Made by a program: the position numbers and the translations under genes
From: Vibrio taketomensis
GTDB lineage: Bacteria; Pseudomonadota; Gammaproteobacteria; Enterobacterales; Vibrionaceae
Reading direction: 5' to 3'
Assembly: GCF_009938165.1 (NCBI RefSeq)
Contig: NZ_AP019649.1
Coordinates: forward strand, 496,001-560,000
Length of the DNA: 64,000 nucleotides
Part shown: positions 58,464 to 64,000 of the stretch, piece by piece
Position numbering within the stretch: position 1 is the first letter of the stretch
Layout of the letters: the number at the start of each line of letters is the position of its first letter
Notes under the pieces: model-generated
The model's input: the letters and a program-made list of their open reading frames with translations, nothing else
What the model was told of the DNA's origin: nothing
Database searches by the model: none

Positions 58464-60261
58464 GCTCTGCCCAACTAATTTCGCGCTGTACGACGCAATT
58501 ATCGTCGAGACTTAACACTCCCGTGTTACCTTGAACTGTCGCTCCTGACACCACTTTCATTTGTGGTAATTGTTCGATCAGTAGGTAAGCATCCATACCA
58601 AGTGCTTGTAGTCTTTTCTCTGCATTTGAGCCTTTTGGCCAAAGTTGATCCATCTGTCCTTCAATGGTTTCACTTGGTTGTATCAGCAACGGAATATCGC
58701 TGTAAGTCACACCAGTCAAATCTTCATATTGTTGACGACTGCTGTTACTACGTGAATTTGAAAACAGTTTTGGTGGTGTAGTATCTGGATTGATTGCTAC
58801 TTCAATAAATGGCTTGATCAGAGTGAGTTCACCACTGGTTGCTACGATGTAAACAGCATCGATATCTCGACGGCTGCGTGGCTGACTTTCTAGTTGGATA
58901 CCTAGCAGTGATTCCATTTGAGCGATATGCTGCTGGCTTTTCTGTAAACCAAGTGCTTCGTTGATATTGCGTTGCAATTGACGCTTATCTGCAAACAGAT
59001 TAACCGCAACTTTATTGTCGCTGTATTTATCCCACTCTTGGTTAAATGCCTCGACGACACGTTGGCCAAAACTGCCTTTTGGTGCCAGCACTAGTGGATA
59101 ACGGTAACCTTGGTTATAGAGGTGTTTAGCTGCTTGTGCCACTTCTTGCTCTGGCGATAGTGCCAAATAGCAAATACCGGTCCCTGGCTGAATCTCATCA
59201 GGGATATTGAGCGCCAGCATAGGAATTGGGTTGCCATGATCATTTAACGCATTACTGATACGTTCAATGTTGTCTTTGATCAGTGGACCTACGACAAAAT
59301 CGATGTTTTTGTCGATAAAGGTTTGTTTCATAGCTGCAGGATCCGTGATGTTGGTGTCAATCACGGTTAGTGTTGCATTTGGATCGCGCTGAGTATCATT
59401 CATCATTTGCAGAATGAAGCCGTCGCGAATTAACTGCGCTTGTTTAGCAAACTTACCAGAAAGAGGTAGAAGCAGTGCGGTATTGGTTGGTTTGACGATT
59501 TGCAGCGCTAATACATCTTGAATCGATTTTGGTGTATACAGTGCAGCAGGGTGAGTTGGATTCTCAGCTAACCATTGCTCAAGCGTATTTTTTAATTGCG
59601 GAATATTATTCGCCAAATTTGCTTGATAGATCGCCAGTTGAACCCATCCATCAAATACTTCTTCGTTTGGTGCGACGGTGAAACGAGTGATTTCATCCGC
59701 TGAGTATTGGGTTAAGTTTTCCCAAATGTACTGAGACAGTTCAGCTTGTTCACTCTGGTCTGAATAATTTGATAGCAAAGACAATTCACGTGCCGCTGAG
59801 AAGTACATTCGTTGCTGAGCAAAAATATCCGCTCGCAATTGATAGTAGTCTCGCCACTGCTCATTGGCGAGACGCCAAGTTGGGCGGAAATTGAGTTCTT
59901 TGATCGCTTCTTCATATTGTTTGTTGTTAAACAACAATTGAGCGCGAGCGAGCTGCCATTCAGCTTGCTGCATACCAGTCAGTGGTTGGCGCGATAGGCG
60001 GGTAATCAGCAACTCTGCTTGATAAGTATCGTTGGTTTCAACCGCGGCTTTGAGCGCCATGATGAGCCAATCACTTTGTAAGCTGCCTTCACTGCTGTCT
60101 GCGCGTACCAAATAATTCGTCACCGATTGAGTCGGTTCTTGCGTAATATCAACCGATGTTGGTGTCGATGAAGTCGTCGAACACGCACTTAACACCACTG
60201 CAAGGGCTACAGGAGTCAGTAAGCGTGGTACACTTAATCGCTTGTGGTTATTCATGGCCAT
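58438..60261 (-). CDS. lpoA: Penicillin-binding-protein activator LpoA
   Basis: This outer-membrane lipoprotein of about 607 residues activates PBP1a from the outer membrane. The lipobox LSAC is near residue 27 of MAMNNHKRLSVPRLLTPVAL. An N-terminal TPR-like helical domain (to about 265) is followed by a periplasmic-binding-protein-like domain (IALLLPLSGKFAKQAQLIRDG, then YPLVLAPKGSFGQRV). The frame is open to 60324, but a lipoprotein signal begins at 60261 or 60255. Divergent from rsmI, the standard order. Confidence 0.93.
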   Translation of the reverse strand: MAMNNHKRLSVPRLLTPVALAVVLSACSTTSSTPTSVDITQEPTQSVTNYLVRADSSEGSLQSDWLIMALKAAVETNDTYQAELLITRLSRQPLTGMQQAEWQLARAQLLFNNKQYEEAIKELNFRPTWRLANEQWRDYYQLRADIFAQQRMYFSAARELSLLSNYSDQSEQAELSQYIWENLTQYSADEITRFTVAPNEEVFDGWVQLAIYQANLANNIPQLKNTLEQWLAENPTHPAALYTPKSIQDVLALQIVKPTNTALLLPLSGKFAKQAQLIRDGFILQMMNDTQRDPNATLTVIDTNITDPAAMKQTFIDKNIDFVVGPLIKDNIERISNALNDHGNPIPMLALNIPDEIQPGTGICYLALSPEQEVAQAAKHLYNQGYRYPLVLAPKGSFGQRVVEAFNQEWDKYSDNKVAVNLFADKRQLQRNINEALGLQKSQQHIAQMESLLGIQLESQPRSRRDIDAVYIVATSGELTLIKPFIEVAINPDTTPPKLFSNSRSNSSRQQYEDLTGVTYSDIPLLIQPSETIEGQMDQLWPKGSNAEKRLQALGMDAYLLIEQLPQMKVVSGATVQGNTGVLSLDDNCVVQREISWAEHGAAKQAN

Positions 60262-60324
60262 GAGTTCTTCGTAAATTCCGTATATGATTGTGTCTATATT
60301 AATCGTTGAAGTGATGCTAAACAA

Positions 60325-61188
60325 ATGACAGATAACAAAACCTTACCTGCACCGATCCCAACTCTCTTTATTGTACCGACTCCAATTGGCAATTTAGGTG
60401 ATATTACCCAACGTGCCATCGAAGTGCTAAACAGTGTGGATCTAATTGCGGCAGAAGATACACGTCATACTGGTAAGCTATTAGCTCACTTTAATATTTC
60501 GACCAAAACCTTTCCACTGCATGATCATAATGAGCAACAAAAAGCACAAGTTTTGGTCGAAAAATTACTCTCGGGTCAATCTATCGCATTAGTGTCAGAT
60601 GCTGGCACACCACTTATCAGTGATCCAGGGTACCATCTTGTCTCACAATGTCGTCAGGCGGGAGTAAAAGTTGTTCCACTTCCTGGTGCTTGTGCCGTTA
60701 TTACCGCACTGAGTGCATCAGGTCTGCCATCAGATCGCTTTAGCTTCGAAGGTTTTTTACCACCAAAGAGCAAAGCAAGAAAAGATAAGTTGCTGGAAAT
60801 TTCAAAAGTAGAACGCACTTGTATCTTTTATGAGTCACCTCATCGTATTTTAGACTCATTAGATGACATGCTGGAAATTCTTGGTCCAGATCGTGAAGTG
60901 GTCCTAGCGCGAGAATTAACTAAAACGTTTGAAACCTTCCAAGGTTTGCCATTGGGCGAATTAGTGGAGTGGGTTAAAGCGGATGACAACCAACAACGCG
61001 GTGAAATGGTGCTACTCGTGCATGGTCATCGTGAAGTCGCCGACGACTCTTTACCGGATGAAGCGTTGCGTTCACTCGCCATTTTGACCAAAGAGTTACC
61101 TCTGAAAAAAGCGGCAGCGTTGGCAGCAGAAATCTACAATCTGAAAAAGAATGCACTGTATAAGTGGGGTTTAGAGAATCTTAACTAA
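60325..61188 (+). CDS. rsmI: 16S rRNA (cytidine-1402-2'-O)-methyltransferase
   Basis: A 287-residue tetrapyrrole-methylase-fold enzyme that methylates the ribose of C1402 in the decoding centre. Motifs [45 protein letters not shown] and CIFYESPHR are present. Length matches E. coli RsmI (286). Confidence 0.96.
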   Translation: MTDNKTLPAPIPTLFIVPTPIGNLGDITQRAIEVLNSVDLIAAEDTRHTGKLLAHFNISTKTFPLHDHNEQQKAQVLVEKLLSGQSIALVSDAGTPLISDPGYHLVSQCRQAGVKVVPLPGACAVITALSASGLPSDRFSFEGFLPPKSKARKDKLLEISKVERTCIFYESPHRILDSLDDMLEILGPDREVVLARELTKTFETFQGLPLGELVEWVKADDNQQRGEMVLLVHGHREVADDSLPDEALRSLAILTKELPLKKAAALAAEIYNLKKNALYKWGLENLN

Positions 61189-61218
61189 GCCACGCTTAGT
61201 ATAAGATCTTAAAAAGTA

Positions 61219-61257
61219 GGGGAATCGAGATCGAAAGCCGCTCGCTTCTCCTTTTTT
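61219..61257 (+). terminator. Rho-independent terminator of rsmI
   Basis: GGGGAATCGAG (61219-61229) pairs with CTCGCTTCTCC (61241-61251) with one mismatch and one G-U pair, followed by T6. Confidence 0.82.
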
Positions 61258-61385
61258 ATGTCCGCGAATAGTATCGACAAAATTGTATTCCTCAAAAAAA
61301 CACCCTTTAAGGTCTCAATTCTATTAGGGTGTCGTCCATTTTCTAGTCAAATAAACTGCGCATGGCCCCATATTTGTGATCTTGC

Positions 61386-61414
61386 TAGACAGGGAGGGGC
61401 TAACTCTATACAAT
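61386..61414 (+). promoter_or_regulatory. Probable promoter of rnpB
   Basis: TAGACA (61386-61391), 17-base spacer and TACAAT (61409-61414), followed by a GC-rich discriminator (CCGCCCT) before the expected 5' end at about 61423. A GC-rich discriminator is typical of growth-rate- or ppGpp-controlled stable-RNA promoters. Confidence 0.65.
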
Positions 61415-61422
61415 CCGCCCTC

Positions 61423-61850
<428 letters not shown>

Positions 61851-61861
61851 TCCAATAGGAT

Positions 61862-61892
61862 TCACAAGGCCTCGCAGTAATGCGGGGCTTTT
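61862..61892 (+). terminator. Rho-independent terminator of rnpB
   Basis: GCCTCGCA/TGCGGGGC stem (one G-U pair) with GTAA loop, extended by TCACAA/TTGTGA, with a T4 tail. Confidence 0.85.
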
Positions 61893-62083
61893 GTGATCTT
61901 GGGAGTTTGAAAAAGTAAAACCGCGATTCAAACCGTGTGCTTTTGTGTTGGCTATTGATTTTAATAGGAAATCAAACGCCATAAAGTGAGCGTGAAATAT
62001 TTTCTGACTGAATGTCTCATTTATTGATTCATTAACTAAAGTTTAGCTCCAGATTAAGTAATCGGTACTACACTAAACAGGTG

Positions 62084-62194
62084 TATATAGCGAAGAGCGT
62101 GTGCACTGCCCCCAGTCTCGCGCTCAAATGCAGTGAGTCATGTGGTATGAATTCTCCTGCACCTTTGCCGCCGGAACGCTAGGCGGCTTTTTCT
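62084..62194 (+). ncRNA. Candidate structured small RNA between rnpB and rsmH
   Basis: No ORF of note. GAGCG (62095-62099) can pair with CGCTC (62121-62125), and CACTGC (62104-62109) with GCAGTG (62130-62135); the two are interleaved, as in an H-type pseudoknot, or are alternatives. A strong terminator, GCCGCC/GGCGGC (62067+100 numbering: 62167-62172 with 62182-62187) followed by T5, closes the region. A TATATA at 62084-62089 could be a -10, but no good -35 was found, so the 5' end is uncertain. I do not match it to a known RNA family. It could instead be an attenuated leader of the dcw operon. Confidence 0.5.
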
Positions 62195-62477
62195 TGTTCA
62201 ATTTCCCAATGCGAACATTTCCCGATTTATGGTGAGTATGGTAACCTCCTCGCCGCTCGAAATGCACGGTTTTACTTCGGTAACGAAATGCGCTTCGAAT
62301 TCCCTATTTATATGCCCACGCGAAGTGGTTTTTTGCTTTTTATTGACGAAAATTATTCCGTAAGCAATAAACTTAGCGCAATATCACGTGATGTCTGCCT
62401 GTGAAGGTGGCGATACGTGATGAAATCAGTACACTGAGAGTGAGCGTGTATGCATACGCTAGCTAGATGAGATAACT
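62195..62477 (+). other. Intergenic region ahead of the dcw cluster, no mraZ found
   Basis: This 283-bp stretch, and the 600 bp after rnpB as a whole, contain no frame resembling MraZ, which precedes rsmH in E. coli and many relatives. A weak hairpin (CCAC/GTGG with T6) lies near 62320-62336. The dcw promoter should be here; not identified. Confidence 0.55.
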
Positions 62478-63428
62478 ATGACAGAAGCATTTAAACACAT
62501 ATCTGTATTACTAAATGAATCAATCGATGGATTGGCCATCAAACCTGATGGTACATACATTGATGGTACATTTGGTCGTGGTGGCCATAGCCGCACAATC
62601 TTATCGAAACTAGGTGAAAACGGTCGTCTATTTAGTATCGATCGTGATCCGCAAGCAATCGAAGAAGCGAAGAAGATTGATGATCCTCGTTTTACTATCG
62701 TGCATGGCCCATTTTCAGGTATCGCAACGTACGCAGAGCGCTACGATTTAGTGGGCAAAGTAGACGGTGTGCTATTCGATTTGGGCGTGTCATCACCTCA
62801 ATTGGACGATGCAGAGCGCGGCTTTAGCTTTATGAAAGATGGCCCGTTGGATATGCGTATGGACCCAACTTCAGGTATTCCAGTTTCACAATGGCTAATG
62901 GAAGCTGACCTTGACGATATTACATGGGTTATTCGCGAGTTCGGTGAAGATAAGCATGCGCGTCGTATTGCGAAAGCGATTGTGGCCTACCGTGAAAATG
63001 AAGAGAACGAACCACTGACTCGCACGGGTCAATTGGCGAAATTGATTTCGGATGCGGCACCAAAGAGTTTTAAAGAGAAAAAACACCCTGCAACACGTGC
63101 ATTCCAAGCTTTCCGTATTTACATCAACAGTGAACTTGAAGAGATTGATACCGCATTGAAAGGTGCTGCAAGTATTCTTGCTCCAGAAGGTCGTTTATCT
63201 GTGATCAGCTTCCATTCACTAGAAGATCGCATGGTAAAACGCTTTATTCGTAAAGAGAGCAAAGGCCCTGAAGTGCCGCACGGTATTCCTCTGACTCAAG
63301 AGCAAATTGCAGCACTGGGTAGTGCCAATCTAAAAGCTGTGGGTAAAGCGATTAAGCCAAGCAAAGAAGAGATCGAGTATAACGCTCGTTCACGCAGTTC
63401 GGTTCTACGTATCGCAGAAAAGCTGTAA
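62478..63428 (+). CDS. rsmH: 16S rRNA (cytosine-1402-N4)-methyltransferase
   Basis: A 316-residue MraW enzyme that adds the N4-methyl to C1402, the same nucleotide modified by RsmI encoded 1.3 kb upstream. AdoMet loop [13 protein letters not shown] near residue 27 and [21 protein letters not shown] near 98 are present, with the C-terminal [14 protein letters not shown]. Leads the visible dcw cluster; ftsL starts 6 bp later. Confidence 0.97.
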   Translation: MTEAFKHISVLLNESIDGLAIKPDGTYIDGTFGRGGHSRTILSKLGENGRLFSIDRDPQAIEEAKKIDDPRFTIVHGPFSGIATYAERYDLVGKVDGVLFDLGVSSPQLDDAERGFSFMKDGPLDMRMDPTSGIPVSQWLMEADLDDITWVIREFGEDKHARRIAKAIVAYRENEENEPLTRTGQLAKLISDAAPKSFKEKKHPATRAFQAFRIYINSELEEIDTALKGAASILAPEGRLSVISFHSLEDRMVKRFIRKESKGPEVPHGIPLTQEQIAALGSANLKAVGKAIKPSKEEIEYNARSRSSVLRIAEKL

Positions 63429-63434
63429 GTTATT

Positions 63435-63752
63435 ATGAATAAAACCACCCCGAACCTTGCCAAAATTATAGGCTTAGATTTAATCACCGTGGGACGCGGT
63501 TCTTTAATTCTACTTGTGCTAATTTTTGCCAGTGCAATGGCGGTGGTTTTTACTACCCATCAGACTCGCTCCGCTATTACCGAAAAAGATCACGCGCTAA
63601 CGGAGCGTGAGCGTCTTGATGATGAATGGCGAAATTTATTGCTTGAAGAAACCGCTCTGGCAGAACATAGCCGTGTTCAGTCAATCGCTAAGCAAGAGTT
63701 GGATATGAAGCGTCCAGATTCAGATAAAGAAGTGGTGATTGATTTACCATGA
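63435..63752 (+). CDS. ftsL: Cell division protein FtsL
   Basis: A 105-residue bitopic inner-membrane protein: short cytoplasmic N-terminus, one membrane helix (residues ~22-40, SLILLVLIFASAMAVVFTT) and a periplasmic leucine-zipper-like coiled coil (about 45-100). With FtsB and FtsQ it activates FtsWI in septal wall synthesis. Its stop overlaps the ftsI start (ATGA). Confidence 0.95.
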   Translation: MNKTTPNLAKIIGLDLITVGRGSLILLVLIFASAMAVVFTTHQTRSAITEKDHALTERERLDDEWRNLLLEETALAEHSRVQSIAKQELDMKRPDSDKEVVIDLP

Positions 63753-64000
63753 AACTGAGTAAAAAAAGTAAATCAGCTCCGAAACCTACCTCAAAACCTG
63801 CCAAAGAAGCCGTGGCTGTTGAACCGCCACAGCTGATTCGTTGGCGATTCTATTTAGTCCTTCTGTTTGTATTTGCCATATTTGCAGCACTCGTTGCGCG
63901 TATTGGTTATCTGCAAATCATCGAACCAGATAATTTAATCAAGCAAGGTGACATGCGCTCGATTCGCGCACAAACGCTTTATTCTGCGCGCGGAATTATC
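63749..64000 (+). CDS. ftsI: Septal peptidoglycan transpeptidase FtsI (PBP3), N-terminal part
   Basis: The first 84 codons of ftsI, cut by the right edge. The Lys/Pro-rich cytoplasmic start (MKLSKKSKSAPKPTSKPAKE), the membrane helix (FYLVLLFVFAIFAALVARI) and the conserved beginning of the periplasmic pedestal domain (YLQIIEPDNLIKQGDMRS) are visible. The transpeptidase domain lies beyond the window. Overlap of four bases with ftsL indicates coupled translation. Confidence 0.95.
   Translation, partial: MKLSKKSKSAPKPTSKPAKEAVAVEPPQLIRWRFYLVLLFVFAIFAALVARIGYLQIIEPDNLIKQGDMRSIRAQTLYSARGII

Overview
The window is a gene-dense stretch of a Vibrio-type gamma-proteobacterial chromosome (large chromosome by gene content). 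The diagnostic features are a chitin-oligosaccharide ABC transporter next to a ChiS-like hybrid sensor kinase, a ToxR-type major porin (OmpU), a VexGH-like RND pump beside erpA, and gene orders matching those I know from Vibrio cholerae and V. parahaemolyticus. I see no prophage, integron, insertion sequence or CRISPR array.

Layout. 1-9.1 kb: chitin-oligosaccharide uptake operon (two ATPases, two permeases, binding protein) and chiS, all on the minus strand. 9.4-13.3 kb: rsmC, an AI-2E/PerM-family membrane protein, a 40-residue membrane peptide and hemL. 13.5-21 kb: erpA, a two-gene RND efflux system, the murein endopeptidase shyC and tyrS. 21-25 kb: a structured leader with a Pro/Asp-containing upstream ORF, a short CBS-less MgtE transporter, dacB and ompU. 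25.4-31.9 kb: greA, yhbY, rlmE, ftsH, folP, glmM, secG. 31.9-38.5 kb: tRNA-Leu(GAG), tRNA-fMet and the rimP-nusA-infB-rbfA-truB operon. 38.5-47 kb: tolC, then nudF, a DUF1249 gene, cpdA, yqiA, parE, parC. 47-51.6 kb: degS, degQ, zapG, zapE. 51.7-56.9 kb: rplM-rpsI, petABC, sspAB. 56.9-61.2 kb: dolP, diaA, yraN, lpoA, rsmI. 61.4-61.9 kb: rnpB. 62.5-64 kb: start of the dcw cell-division cluster (rsmH, ftsL, ftsI, cut by the window edge).

Reading-frame lesions: glmM (two single-base deletions), degQ (one base missing), petA (frameshift) and cpdA (in-frame stop), plus a folP frame that runs into glmM. glmM is normally essential and four of the frame problems lie in short homopolymer runs, so base-level sequence errors are the simplest explanation for most of them; the cpdA stop is a substitution and may be real.

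Points of greatest interest: (1) the mgtE leader, with nested complementary helices around a 14-codon ORF (MNNTDHPPSMRGEK) and a pyrimidine-rich tract, resembling in logic the enterobacterial mgtA/MgtL control, upstream of a transporter that lacks the usual CBS gating domain; (2) a three-fold 24-nt tandem repeat in the P3 arm of RNase P RNA; (3) a probable unnamed structured RNA with pseudoknot-type pairing and a terminator between rnpB and rsmH; (4) a terminator in the greA leader, suggesting a GraL-like RNA; (5) a synteny break after truB, where rpsO-pnp is expected but tolC is found, and no mraZ ahead of rsmH.
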